The notes under the pieces were generated by a model. That model did no database searches, was not told where the DNA came from, and saw nothing but the letters and a program-made list of their open reading frames with translations. Both the position numbers and the translations under genes were made by a program. 64,000 nucleotides of DNA from Scilla litardierei (lineage: Eukaryota; Streptophyta; Magnoliopsida; Asparagales; Asparagaceae), in contig JAULAV010003347.1 in NCBI GenBank assembly GCA_030789695.1, positions 1 through 64,000 of the forward strand, written 5' to 3'. Shown here one piece after another: positions 22,854 to 34,109 of the stretch. Within the stretch, counting starts at the first letter, position 1. Each line of letters opens with the position of its first letter.

Positions 22854-23019
22854 TGTAAGTACCCTGGCTACGAGGAAAACACTAGAAGGAGGTTGAATAG
22901 TGTTAATAAAATTTAAACAATAGTTATACTAATTTAAATTCCTAACCAAAAATATATGCGGAATTATAAATTAACCCAAAGTGAAACAATGCTAACACAA
23001 AGAATGTTTCAAGGGTTCG

Positions 23020-23223
23020 GATTACCCAAGTCCAATCCCGACTTGTTCCCGGTAATCATACGTCCTTTCAACCCGGATACCTCAGGATACTCAAGTTAGA
23101 ACCCTAACTTGAGGTTTCCTTTAAACCTACTTGTAGCAACCGCACAAGTGTAATCGAAACACAATCGATGTTCTTGACTCCCACAACTTGGAATCAAGCA
23201 AACCACTCTCACAAACCGAGAGT
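23020..23223 (-). other. Hairpin array of the copia solo LTR
   Basis: At least seven stem-loops: GATTACC/GGTAATC enclosing AAGTC/GACTT; CTCAAGTTAG/CTAACTTGAG (10 bp, 23090-23113); GGTTT/AAACC; ACTTGT/ACAAGT; ATCGA/TCGAT; CTTGA/TCAAG; ACTCTC/GAGAGT with loop ACAAACC (23205-23223). In RNA sense the last loop is GGUUUGU, the same as in LTR X. Confidence 0.75.
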
Positions 23224-23531
23224 AAAACTAATTACGAAAGTTATGAAATTCGAAATGAAATTACAACACTTACAATCACATATACCTTGAACTAGAACTA
23301 GACGGAGCAACTGTGTTGTATGTTGATGTCTCTTCCAAGAAGAGAGAAAGCCCTTTCTCTTGTCACCACTAAATGCCTAGAGGTTATCACTTTGATTCTA
23401 GGTTGGAGAGCAAGAGAGAATGAGATTGGAGTTCTAAGGCTTTTTGAGAATGAGAGCTTAGAGATGAAAGCTTGAATTCTTAAGAGCTTGCTTATGGGAG
23501 AGAGAACTCCAATGGAACAGTAGAAGTTCCT

Positions 23532-23539
23532 CTTATAGG
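23532..23539 (-). promoter_or_regulatory. TATA box of the copia solo LTR
   Basis: Minus strand ACCTATAAGAGG, about 90 bases downstream of the palindrome cluster. Confidence 0.5.
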
Positions 23540-23625
23540 TTCTTCAAAACCCTCAAATAGAATACCCAAAAACCTCTTTGAAATGCGTGTGGAAACAGCC
23601 AACAGATAGAATTTACACAACAGAC

Positions 23626-24270
23626 AGTCGGCTGATGAATAACTTACAGTCGCCTGCTGCACTGTATCAAATGGTAGATGAGAATTCAAACGGTAACTTA
23701 CCACATAGAACAGTCGACTGTTGAAGGTCGAACATGCGCCTGTAAACCAACAGGCGACTGATAAACCTTCTACAGGCGACTGAGCGAAACTTGAGTAAGT
23801 TATGAAAACTCAGGAAGTTTTGGGAAGACAGGACATGCGACTGATGTGATATCCACAGGTGCCTGTGCCATGGACAGGCGATTGTGAAACCAACATCAGT
23901 CGTCTGGCCAAAACTTGCATAGCTTGCCAAACACCAAGTGTCAGGGCAAAGATCGACAGGCGATTGTAGAAGCATTCACAGGCGCTTGTGCCATAGGCAG
24001 GCGACTGTGAAAGCAACATCAGTCGTCTGATCGAAAGATGACAAGTTAGAGATCATTTGGCAAGAGAGAGACATGCGATTGACTACCAAATCACAGGCAC
24101 CTGTAACTGGACATGTGCATGTACTTTGTACAACAGTCGCCTGTTGAAAGTAATAGCAAAAAGCCCAAAAACCAAGTGTCAAAGTATGTGCAAAACAGAC
24201 GACTGTAAACCAAATCACAGGCGACTGTTTGGAGACAGTCGCTTGTAAATCGTTCAGCAATCGCCTGTTG
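23626..24270 (-). promoter_or_regulatory. CAGTCGACTG/CAGGCGACTG palindrome cluster
   Basis: About 20 copies of CAG(T/G)CG(A/C)CTG-like ten-base motifs, in both symmetric and asymmetric forms, lie in the U3 part of the solo LTR. The same motif family fills the U3 of the gag-only element. Confidence 0.8.
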
Positions 24271-24561
24271 AAAGTCCAAAATACACATGTTAGAGAATAA
24301 TGAATTGGAGGCCAATGAAATGAGTTCTAATGATTTCCTAGGACAGAAAGAAGAATGTGTGTGTGCTCCAACATAATTCTACTTCTAAGCTACATACTAG
24401 AAGATAATAAAAAGATTACATCTTGTTTTTTCCTCTCTTCTTTCTATAGAATGAGCTTGAAGTCTTCTAGGAGCTTCAATCATCATCTTCGATCATCCAA
24501 TCTACTTTATATGCGTTGATTGATCCTTGAGTGACATCCATTGCTAATTGATCTTCATGAT

Positions 24562-25554
24562 TGTTACGACCTCGAGATCGGCCCAGTTGATCTAAGCCCG
24601 CATATTCGAAGCCCAAGTCTTGGCCCGCCAAATATCTACAATGAGGCCTAGTTCGCCAATGCTTAGAGAAGCTCGCCAAGGCCGAGAGCAACTCGCACAT
24701 GCAGAGCTGCAGACTCGTCAATCAAACCAAAGAGAAGAGCCCTCCAGCGGATTCAGCGGATCGCCCCAGAGGCAGCTCGCATACCTCTCCATCCAGGCGA
24801 AGTCCGTCCACTGAGGAAGACGACACGCCACTAGCGCCACTACCAGTCTCACTACAGACAAGTCTGATAAAAGTGCACCTGGCAGCTTCGCTGCCTGATC
24901 GCCTGATCGCCTGTCGAAAGCACGCCTAGCCATTTCGCCGCCAGACAACCTGACAAAAGCACACCTGACATTAACGGCTCTGACGGCCTGACAAAAGCGT
25001 GCCTGACACGTTCCGCTCTGACATCCTCAGCCGGACCCCTGACACCGCCAGCTCAGCTAAAGCAACCGACTCCAGCAGCCTATGAATACCCCCTATCCTC
25101 CAACGAGAAGGAGGCTGGCTAATCTGTAAGAATTCCTAACACATCTACTGATACTCAAGGTCGAATATCCTCCACATATTCGTGCCTTCCACACTAGTTT
25201 GCACACAGGCACCGATCTGCCTCTAAGATCGCCCTGTGTGTTCGACATTCTCCAAGCAGTCACCCAATGACTTAAGCATCGAGAGGCTACAGGCTGGCAC
25301 CCGGCCCCGCCTTTTTGACGAGTTGTTCTCCTTGCAGGTAGTTCGCCATTGCTGCGGACGATTGAAGCAACATAGGGTGATTAACTCCAATAGACTGGCA
25401 ACCTACTCCGATTGAAGGGCGACCTTGAGCTTTCCATCTACAAAGCGTCTTTCAATCAAGATTAGCCTCGTCTATCCCCCAAAACTTGTAATCATTGTAC
25501 CCGTGATTCTCATTTCAATACAAATTCAGTGTTAGCAGATTTTACCCCGCAACA
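24562..25554 (+). mobile_element. Solo LTR (Ty3-like, 993 bases) nested in the copia LTR
   Basis: TGTTACGACCTCGAG ... TACCCCGCAACA, with inverted TGTT/AACA ends, flanked by the perfect duplication ATGAT (24557-24561 and 25555-25559). Orientation is guessed from the TATGAATACCCC box (about 25081) and the downstream CAATACAAATTC. Lineage is uncertain. Confidence 0.88.
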
Positions 25555-25658
25555 ATGATATGATTAGGCAATTGATTAACTTCAAGTAGAGGATTAGTCA
25601 CAAGTATTTATGTTTGCTCATCATCAAAACCAAGCAGGGAGAAGTCCAATACTCAACA

Positions 25659-25897
25659 CAAATGGCCCCCCTTTTGCACAATTACATGGTTGCCAAGGTC
25701 CTTTCATATTTGCCAAAACATCATCCCTCTTCTCTGTTTTTACATGTTTGACATTGGACTTTGTGTTTTTGCGCTTTAACCCCCATTATCTTGAGTTGCA
25801 AGTTTACCATTGGGGTTTTTGCACTTTGCCCCACCAATTTTTTTGCAATTTAACCCGCGCTTTTCCGCCTTTTACCACACGATGATACCCACACACC
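25659..25897. repeat. Last visible unit of the degenerate tandem repeat
   Basis: It contains GGGGTTTTTGCACTTTGCCCC and ends ACGATGATACCCACACACC, like the units at 9900-10060. LTR Y begins immediately after. Confidence 0.65.
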
Positions 25898-26852
25898 TGT
25901 TGAGGGATATATGCCCTCAGTTCATTTGTATTTGATGCAAATGGATTTAATGATAGATGTGGAAATTTTGCATATGATGCAAAGGTAATTAAATGTGTCG
26001 TAAAATATTTACATATATATTTAATATAATAAATGCATGAAAAAGGTTACATGGATGACAGAAACATCCTGGTCAAAACCCAGGTTCAAACGGCGTCAAA
26101 ATCGGACTCAAAATGAGCCTGAAACACCAAAAAATAGGATATCAAGCTATTTGGGCTCGACCCAGGCTGTTTGGACTCGAGGCCAAGCCGATGCAAGCAG
26201 CTGGGTCGAACCCAGACACCCTGGATGTGACCCAGGTTGTCTCGGCTCGAGCCCACGCTACTACAAGCGGCCTGGGTCGAGCCCATCTGCCGTGGGCGTG
26301 ACCCATGGGCGGGAAAAAAGCCCGCCCACCTGATTGCGGGCGGGGCCCACTACTAAGCAACCGGAAAAAATGCCCGCTAGCTTGATTACAGGCAGGGCCC
26401 GCTACTGAGCAGCGGGCGGGGCCCGCCCGCTTCATACCGGCAGGGCCTGCCCGACGCGCTGCAGGCGCGTGCATAGCACGCACCCGCGAGGCGCGTACTA
26501 AGCACGCACCGTGCTGGAAGCGTGCACCAGTGGGGCACTCGCTGTGGGCCCCACAGCCTAGGTTTTCGAACCTGGAGGATTTTTTGGTATGGCGGCTGAG
26601 TTTTGTTGCATAGTAGGATTTTTGGCCATCTTTGGGTCTTCGTTTGAGAGGTCAAACAAACTCGAATTATAGTGCCATTTTTTCCTACGCGTTCACCGTT
26701 CAACCCTCTTCGCAATGATGTATGACATCGTTCTTCGAGCTCAATTGTGAGGGAGAGAAAATTCGTCAAAGTTTGGCCTTTGTGTAAGACAAACTAATTT
26801 GAATTTTTTCTTCTCCAAAATTAGTCCCACATCAGAAATTGAGAAGAGAGGA
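25898..26852 (+). mobile_element. LTR Y, first part
   Basis: It starts TGTTGAGGGATATATGCCCTC. It contains a cluster of GGGTCGAGCCCA and GGCTCGAGCC-like palindromes (26150-26320) and GGGCGGGGCCC repeats (26320-26450). It is split at 26852 by the gag-only element and resumes at 33552, where its TATA box follows within 20 bases. Confidence 0.65.
26150..26320 (+). promoter_or_regulatory. GGGTCGAGCCC palindrome cluster of LTR Y
   Basis: Six or seven variants of a TCGA-centred palindrome: GGGCTCGACCCAGG, GGACTCGAGGCC, GGGTCGAACCC, GGCTCGAGCCC, GGGTCGAGCCC. They lie upstream of the Y TATA box once the nested insertion is removed. Confidence 0.6.
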
Positions 26853-27059
26853 TGTAAGGATCGTCTTACCCTTGCAATACTAACAACACACACTAGAGGT
26901 GGGGTGAATAGTGTAATGGCAATACAATTGTTCAATTAAAATTAAACTGGCAAATGCGGAATAATAAATGCAAGAGGAAATAATTGACACAATTAATCCA
27001 AATGCAAACACAAGATTTTACACTGGTTCCCCTAACTTGGGTACGTCCAGCCACACCAA

Positions 27060-27358
27060 TATTCACTATAATCCCACAAAGAGAAGTGAATACAAATCTC
27101 ACAAGGAGATACCCCACCAAGAGGATTTTTCCCTACACAAGGACCCAACCAACCCTACACGAGGGTCAAAACTCCCACCTAGAGAATTACTAACTCCCAC
27201 TCAGAGAATTAGGGTTAGCCCTACACTAAGACACCAAACTCCCACAAAGAGAGTTACTCCCACAAAGAGAGTTATTCCCACAAAGAGAATATCCTAATCC
27301 CACAAAAAGATAAACTCCCACAAAGAGAGAAAGACTAATTCCCACAAAGAAAATTAGT
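27060..27358 (-). other. Constant-loop hairpin array of the gag-only element (3' LTR)
   Basis: Stem pairs flank repeats of TCCCACAAAGAGA: TATTCACT/AGTGAATA (27060-27092), ATCTC/GAGAT, ACCCT/AGGGT, CTAA/TTAG, AACTC/GAGTT (27237-27255), TATTC/GAATA (27273-27291), ACTAATT/AATTAGT (27334-27358). The loop CCACAAAGA (RNA sense UCUUUGUGG) is constant in the last ones while stems change and still pair. Confidence 0.75.
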
Positions 27359-27618
27359 GTTACAAGAATCACCAAGTAAAATAAATACTCTTACCTATGC
27401 CTTGAGATGCTTACTCATATATGAATGGAAGGCATGGAAGAGGATCTCCAAGTGTTGAGATTGGCTTGAAAGCACTTGGATGATTTCCCTTGAGCTGGAC
27501 TTCAATGCATGAAGAGGAATGAGTGCTCAAAGAGGAAAATTGAGAGAGTTTAGGAGTGGCTTATAAAACTCTTATAATTTGCAATTGCATCAAGAAGTTC
27601 TAATGAACTCAGCACACC

Positions 27619-27628
27619 CATATATATC
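27619..27628 (-). promoter_or_regulatory. TATA box (3' LTR, gag-only element)
   Basis: Minus strand CGATATATATGGG. The counterpart in the 5' LTR is at 32525-32535. Confidence 0.55.
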
Positions 27629-27714
27629 GAAGCCACAAATCAACCCTCAAAACCCAAGAAAACAGCCAAAGGCACAAGACAGCAACGACTAGAAACTGGG
27701 CGAAAACAACAGCG

Positions 27715-28226
27715 ACAGTCGACTGATGATCAAAAGACAGTCGACTGATCAACGTCTAGAAAATATCCAACGGCTATAATCTGAGCCAGGACAGTCGATT
27801 GATGAAGTCGATACAGTCGACTGTGAACAGGACATGCGCATGTAAAACCTTCAGCAGGCGACTGTTGCAGGGGATGGAATAAAACAGAGAGCTGCACTCT
27901 TTCTCCAGATAAGCATACATGCGACTGATGTCAATAATACAGTCGACTGTAAAATAGACAGGCGACTGTAAAACCTTCCTCAGTCGTCTGCTGCAGGAGA
28001 TGGGGAAAAAATAGAAAGAGTCAGAGAATGCACTTATGCTACTTAGACGACTGTTGACCAATTCCCAGGCGACTGTAAACTGTGCAGCAGTCGACTGTTG
28101 CGTAAAGCTCAAGTAGAGTCAATGGAAATGTTGACTTGAGCAGTGCATATCAGTCGAATATAGAAGGATCGACAGGCGACTGGAAATCACCCAGTCGACT
28201 GTAAATCCCTCATCAGGCGACTGATG
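27715..28226 (-). promoter_or_regulatory. CAGTCGACTG/CAGGCGACTG palindrome cluster (3' LTR)
   Basis: More than 15 copies of CAGTCGACTG and its variants CAGGCGACTG and CAGTCGTCTG, directly upstream of the TATA box. The counterpart in the 5' LTR is at 32631-33150. Confidence 0.85.
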
Positions 28227-28666
28227 GAAAGCCAGAGACTCTAAGTGAGTCTTTGGACAAGATGAACCTATTAGGCTGGATTCTATGATAATCCTAAGGC
28301 TCACTAAGATGGTTAAATGCATATGCATATATTAGTAGACCATCTATCAAGGCATTACATTAACCTAGACTTAAATGAGAGAAAAAGCAATAAGGAAATA
28401 TTACATGGATTACATTGCTTTCCTTAGAGTCTAAGTCTTCCATCATGATGCCTTGATGCTCTCCATCACCTCCAAGCTTTGGCACCCCTTGAGTCCAAGC
28501 TTTGGCCCTTCTTCACTTGATGTCCATCCTTGCACCAAGTGTTTAGTCTCCAAGAAAGATATTCTAGAACTGAAACTGTGAGACTAAAACAAGAGAGTCA
28601 TTAGCAACAACATAATGTTGTGATCATCATCAAAATAAGATTGGTATGAAACACTAATGCTCAACA

Positions 28667-29889
28667 ATCTCCCCCTTTTTGATGATGACACACATCATGT
28701 AAAACACAAAGAAATAAAGCACAATGCTAATGAGCCCCCCTACTTATATGCACCAATTATACAATGAGATACACAATAGAAAATACTCATTATACCAAAT
28801 GAAATCATGGTGACATATAATAGGTATGGATTACATAAACCAATTGCAACAGACAATATTAAGCAAACATGAATGGGTTATATAATCCCATATATCTCTC
28901 CCTATGAATATATCTCTCCCCAAATGCATATGTATGAAATACAAGAAGTACATTTACATAATGCATATATCTCTCCCCCTTGACATCGTCAAAAAGGTGG
29001 ACATCAAAAATATCCCCCTTTGTCATCTTAACCAAGATGTGACAATATGCAAGATATAAGGAGATGTATGATACCAAATTAAAAAATTTAGTGGGTATCA
29101 ATCACTATCTCATGCTCCCCCTAGATCATAGAAATGGTCAAATATTGACTTCTAGGATCTAATACTAATTATAAAGAAGGAGAATAAAAATCTCTAACAA
29201 TTGAGGTAAATACCAATTGTAGAAAAAGAATCATGGAAAATAATCCTCTTTACTAATTGATATACATATATTGGAGCCATGTGACTAAAGTATATCAAAG
29301 CAAAAGATATGGAAAAATCAAGCTTCAAAGATACACAATGATATTGTAAAAAAGAAGTATAACATGAAACATGTTGGCAATATCTAAGGGGTTTGGTTTG
29401 AGACCACAAAATAACCAATTGAAAAAAATGATCTCAAATACACCCCAAAATGAGAGTCAAAATATGTTTTAAAATATTTTAAACATACTCATATTAACTC
29501 CCCCATTGACATACATATGGATCAATAAATGCATGTTTGTCAATGCATTCCACAAGGTCCCCATTTTCATGAAAAGAATAAATTTGAAAACATTTTCAAA
29601 ATCATGGAACACACACAAACAATGGGTATGCTAAAAATAAAACATTTAAGCACAATACCCATGCAATATGCATATGTGTGAGGAACCTAAACATTAGGGA
29701 ACCAAACCCAAGAGGAGTTTGATTTCCTAATGTAATCACATGAGGTGATCACATCCCTAACTAGAGAGTTGATGTAACTATCCCTCTTTTACACACTAAC
29801 CTTAGTGGGAATCCATAAACTTAAGGATTTCCTAGGCAAGGGTTTTGCCTTTGCAAGAGGGATGGATGTGGCATGCTTCGGTGTAGAAA
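28667..29889 (-). other. 3' untranslated region with repeated polypurine tracts
   Basis: AT-rich with no credible ORF. On the minus strand GGGGGA-type tracts occur near 28672, 28735, 28975, 29012, 29115 and 29502. Repeated polypurine tracts before the 3' LTR are a known Sirevirus trait. This is where pol would lie in a complete element. Confidence 0.7.
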
Positions 29890-31744
29890 CTAATTTCTTG
29901 GCATGCAAAGAATGATGATTTTGATTCTTAGCAAAAAATGAAGAGCTTCATTCTTCCTCATCACCGTGTGATCTACATGCTTCTTGTTGATGTTATTGTT
30001 GTACAAGAAAGCATGTTGATTCTTCTTAGGTGCTTTAGCAATATTTCTTGTCTTTGCACCGTAAGAGGAATTAGAGGTGGGTTTGGGTACCACATTTTGG
30101 ATATACCCCAAACCTCCTCTATGATTTGCCGGATGTTGCTTTTCCAACAAATCGTGGAGTGAATCCCTAGAATACACAACGCTTTTGAGCTTACGGGATT
30201 CCTCTTCACATTTCAACGTAAGTTGTTGAATGCGAGTTTCTAAGCTAAGGTTTTGAGCAACAATATTATCATTAGTGAAACTCAATTCCTTAACTTGAGA
30301 TAGAAGTGTGTCTCTCTCACTAGTGTCACAATCATGCATTTCATCATGAATTACACTAGCAATTTCTAGTTCATACAATGTACTCTTAGCAATCTTATAT
30401 TTTGCTTTTAATTTGTTGTAAGAGTTAATGCACTTACTAGCATTTTCGGAAACCATACTGAAACGATATTCAAGCTCCTCGTATGAGATCTTCTCCTCAA
30501 TCTCATCATCGACTTCTTCTTTGCTAGAGCTTGATGAAGACTTCTCCCCGATAGCCATGATGCACGATTCCTCATAGGAGTTGTAAGAGTTGAGCCATGC
30601 TTCCAACTCATCTTCATTTAAGCTAGAGGGGATTGGTGTAGGAGCATTAATTGCTACAAAGCACGCATGAGCATCGTCCTTTGCGTCCTCTTCTTCGTTA
30701 CTAGATGTATCCTCACTTGAATCATCAAAAGTCCCGACAAGTCCCTTCTTGTGATTTTTGGACTTGGACTTTCCTTTCCAATGCTTCTTCCCTTTACCCT
30801 TGTAAGTTTCTTTGTTGGGTTTGGAAGGGCATTCGGTGGATAAGTGACCTTTTCCACTGCAAGTATAACAAGTAGGAACCTTGTTAGAATTGGAAGCAAA
30901 CTTTGACAAAGACTTACATTGCTTGCATTTGAGGAATGCCTTGAATTGCTCGGTAAGATCCTCAATTTCTTCTCCACTCACTTCTTCTAGCTCATCATCT
31001 TCACTAGGAGCTTCTCGATGGAATTTCTTCCTCCACTTGATTGGCTCCTCCTTGGCATGGAATGCAATCCCCTTTTGCTTCTCCGGCTTCTCGGGTCTTG
31101 ATGGTTGAATCTCCTTCTTGTGTTGAAGCTTCGCTTCATACGCCATGAGATTACCAATGCACTCCTCAACGGTGTATTTGGACGTGTCATATGACTCCAA
31201 AATTCCGTTGGCCTTTGACTCCCAATGAGGAGTGAGAGAGTCAAGGATCTTCTTTACACGATCCTCTTGAGAAATCGTCTTCCCAAGACCCTCCAAAGCG
31301 TTCAATATCAGTGAACCTTGTGAACATCTCTGAAATGCTTTCTCATTCCTGCATCTTAAACATTTCATATTTAGATCTAAACACAGTTTGTATAGATTTC
31401 TTTACCTTTGTAGTCCCTTCATGACATACCTCCAAAGTATGCCAAATTTCGTTGGCTATTTTACACATGGAGATGCGGTTGAACTCATTTGCTGAGAGGG
31501 CGTAATGGAATGCATTCATAGCCCTCGCATTGAACTTGATCGAGTCCTTCTCCGCCTTTGTCCTTGAAGCCGCAGGTGTAGTGGGCTTCTCAAATAGCAC
31601 CTCCGTGATGTCCCATAGGTCTTGACCCTCCATGTAGATTATCATTCTGATCTTCCAACTTGGGTAGTTGGTTCCGTTGAAGAGCGGGGGTCGAACGGTT
31701 GAATGCCCTTCTTCATGAGACGCGGATGTAGCGTTGAATGCCAT
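29890..31744 (-). pseudogene. Gag of the gag-only copia element (one frameshift)
   Basis: The frame starts at 31744 (MAFNATSASHEE). It has the copia gag N-terminal and UBN2-type capsid regions (PPLFNGTNYPSWKIRM, AMNAFHYALSANEF, EIWHTLEVCHEGT), then a frameshift near 31350. The second frame (31368 to 29890) continues with the capsid end (LTPHWESKANGILESYD), an acidic/Lys-rich linker and the zinc knuckle CYTCSGKGHLSTEC (about residue 167 of that frame). It ends with an acidic/Ser-rich region and a coiled coil (YKIAKSTLYELEIA to QQLTLKCEEESRKL). Gag forms the particle and binds the RNA. A stop follows with no protease, so the product is gag alone. The frameshift could postdate insertion. Confidence 0.85.
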
Positions 31745-31767
31745 CGTTGCAGTATGCTATAACCTCA

Positions 31768-31778
31768 CTCTGATACCA
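31768..31778 (-). other. Primer-binding site, initiator-Met type
   Basis: Minus strand TGGTATCAGAG, two bases after the LTR end. This is the usual copia primer site. Confidence 0.88.
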
Positions 31779-31780
31779 AT

Positions 31781-33551
31781 TGTAAGGATCGCCTTACTCT
31801 TGCAATACTAACAAAACACACTAGAGGGGGGTGAATAGTGTAATGACAATAAAATTGTTCAATTAAAATTAAACTTGCAAATGCGGAATAATAAATGCAA
31901 GAGGAAATAATTGACACAAGATTTTACCCTGATTCCCCAAACTTGGGTACGTCCAGCCACACCAATATTCAGTATAATCCCACAAAGAGAAGTGAATACA
32001 AATCTCACAAGGAGATACCCCACCAAGAGGATTTTTCCCTACACAAGGACCCAACCAACCCTACACGAGGGTCAAAACTCCCACCTAGAGAATTACTAAC
32101 TCCCACTCAGAGAATTATGGTTAGCCCTAAACTAGGACACCAAACTCCCACTAAGAGAGTTACTCCCACAAAGAGAGTTATTCCCACAAAGAGAATATCC
32201 TAATCCCACAAAGAGATAAACTCCCACAAAGAGAGAAAGATTAATTCCCACAAAGAGAATTAGTGTTACAAGAATCACCAAGTAAAATAAATACTCTTAC
32301 CTATGCCTTGAGATGCTTACTCATATATGAATGTAAGGCATGGAAGAGGATCTCCAAGTGTTGAGATTGGCTTGAAAGCACTTGGATGATTTCCCTTGAG
32401 CTGGACTTCAATGCATGAAGAGGAATGAGTGCTCAAAGAGGGAAATTGAGAGAGTTTGAGAGTGGCTTATAAAACTCTTATGATTTGCAATTGCATCAAG
32501 AAGTTCTAATGAACTCAGCATACCCATATATATAGAAGCCATAAATCAACCCTCAAAACCCAAGAAAACAGCCAAAGGCACAAGACATCAACGGCTAGAA
32601 ACAGGGCGAAAACGACAGCGACAGTCGACTGATGATCAAAACAAAGTCGACTGATCAATAGCTAGAAAATATCCAACGGCTATAATCTGAGCCAGGACAG
32701 TCGACTGATGAAGTCGATACAGTCGACTGTGAACAGGACAGGCGCCTGTAAAACCTTCAGCAGGCGACTGCTGCAGGGGATGGAATAAAACAGAGAGCTG
32801 CACTCTTTCTCTAGATAAGCATACAGGCGACTGATGTCAATAATACAGTCGACTGTAAAATAGTCAGGCGACTATAAAACCTTCATCAGTCGTCTGCTGC
32901 AGGAGATGGAGAAAAAACAGAAAGAGGCAGAGAATGCACTTACGCTACTCATACGACTGTTGACCAATTCCCAGGCGACTGTAAATATACAGGCGACTGT
33001 AAACTGTGCAGCAGTCGACTGTTGCGTAAAGCTCAAGTAGAGTCAATGGAAATGTTGACTTGAGCAGTGCATATCATTTGACTGTAGAAGGATCAACAGG
33101 CGACTGGAAATCAGCCAGTCGACTGTAAATCCCTCATCAGGCGACTGATGGAAAGCCAGAGACTCCAAGTGAGTCTTTGGACAAGATGAACCTATTAGGT
33201 TAGATTCTATGATAATCCTAAGGCTCACTAAGATGGTTAAATGCATATGCCTGTATGAGTAGACCATATATCAAGACATTACATTAACCTAGACTCAAAT
33301 GAGAGAGAAAGCAATAAGAAAATATTATCATGATGCCTTGATGCTCTCCATCATCTCCAAGCTTTGGCACCCCTTAAGTCCAAGCTTTTGCCCTTCTTCA
33401 CTTGATATCCATCCTTGCACCAAGTGTTTAGTCTGCAAGAAAGATATTCTAGAACTGAAACTGTGAGACTAATATAAGAGAGTCATTAGCAACAACGTAA
33501 TGTTGTGATCATCATCAAAATAAGATTGGTATGAAACACCAATACTCAACA
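31781..33551 (-). mobile_element. 5' LTR of the gag-only element
   Basis: On the minus strand it starts TGTTGAGTATTGGTG and ends CGATCCTTACA. The palindrome cluster (32631-33150), TATA box (32525-32535) and hairpin array (31975-32275) are all present. The outer stem of the first hairpin carries one mismatch here (ATTCAGT). Confidence 0.9.
32631..33150 (-). promoter_or_regulatory. Palindrome cluster, 5' LTR of the gag-only element
   Basis: Same CAGTCGACTG family as the 3' LTR. Individual copies differ between the two LTRs (for example CAAAGTCGACTG and CATTTGACTG), so motifs decay and vary independently. Confidence 0.8.
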
Positions 33552-33880
33552 GAGGAATGGTCAGCCGCCTATATAAATAGGGGCCTACTCTTCTCCTTGA
33601 AACTCGTCCCAAGCTCCAGATCTTAGTAGCTCCACAAAACGCGAGCGGGCCCGGATCTGAGTTGAAAGAAAATATTCTCTCTTTCTCCCTAAATTCTTCC
33701 TTGCTCCTGATTGGGCTCTAGCAAAGCTACAAAGGAGTTCGGATCAGATCCGAAGTCTTGATAGAGGATCCACTCAAGGTGAAACTTTCTTCGATGCGTG
33801 GTTGGCTCGGGTAATAGTCACTAATTATTGCGCCACGATCAACCCCCCCTTAATATGGGTAACCGTCGCTGACGTCCCCG
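33552..33880 (+). mobile_element. LTR Y, second part (right end uncertain)
   Basis: It continues LTR Y after the nested element. The TATA box CCTATATAAATAGGGG is at 33569-33584, followed by a leader with CT-rich sequence. I could not place the LTR end or find a primer site, so Y may be truncated where the next element begins. Positions 33880-34110 hold no recognised feature. Confidence 0.45.
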
Positions 33881-34109
33881 TTATTTATGAGCTTCACTTC
33901 AATCCCACTTTCAATGGGTGGAAGTGTAATGGGTGAATGGCATGTGGGCTTTGATTGAGTCAGCTTTGGGCTTCTTTTATGGGCTTTGTGGGCTTTTTAT
34001 GCACACCAAAATAATCCCTCGAGAGCCGGCCCAAGGGTGCAACAATAGCCCCCGTTGCTCGAGCTCAGACAATCCGTTTGTTGGGATCAAGCGACGTTAC
34101 ATCTTATTA

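Larger units (their letters stand above)
22854..25658 (-). mobile_element. Copia (Sirevirus-like) solo LTR containing a second solo LTR
   Basis: On the minus strand it starts TGTTGAGTATTGGAC at 25658 and ends GGTACTTACA at 22854. It is flanked by the perfect 5-base duplication CAAAT (22849-22853 and 25659-25663), with no internal region, so it is a solo LTR left by LTR-LTR recombination. Removing the nested insertion (24562-25554 and one duplication) leaves about 1.8 kb, the size of the other Sirevirus LTRs here. It contains a palindrome cluster, a TATA box and a hairpin array in the family order. Confidence 0.9.
26853..28666 (-). mobile_element. 3' LTR of the gag-only element
   Basis: On the minus strand it starts TGTTGAGCATTAG at 28666, right after the polypurine tract AAAAAGGGGGAGAT, and ends CGATCCTTACA at 26853. 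It has a palindrome cluster at 27715-28226, a TATA box at 27619-27628 and a hairpin array at 27060-27358. Confidence 0.9.
26853..33551 (-). mobile_element. Complete gag-only Sirevirus-type copia element (6.7 kb)
   Basis: LTRs 26853-28666 and 31781-33551 are flanked by the perfect duplication GAGGA (26848-26852 and 33552-33556). The minus order is 5' LTR, initiator-Met primer site, gag with zinc knuckle and coiled coil, several polypurine tracts, 3' LTR. The 3.1-kb interior has no protease, integrase or reverse transcriptase. Multiple polypurine tracts, the large gag and palindrome-rich U3 are Sirevirus traits. The LTRs differ in length (1814 and 1771) and at many positions, so it is clearly older than the Athila-like element. 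Confidence 0.92.

Noticed and set aside
33552..34010. LTR Y as a simple solo LTR
   Set aside because: No matching 5-base duplication of ACACC next to a CA end was found, and the tandem repeat does not resume to its right.
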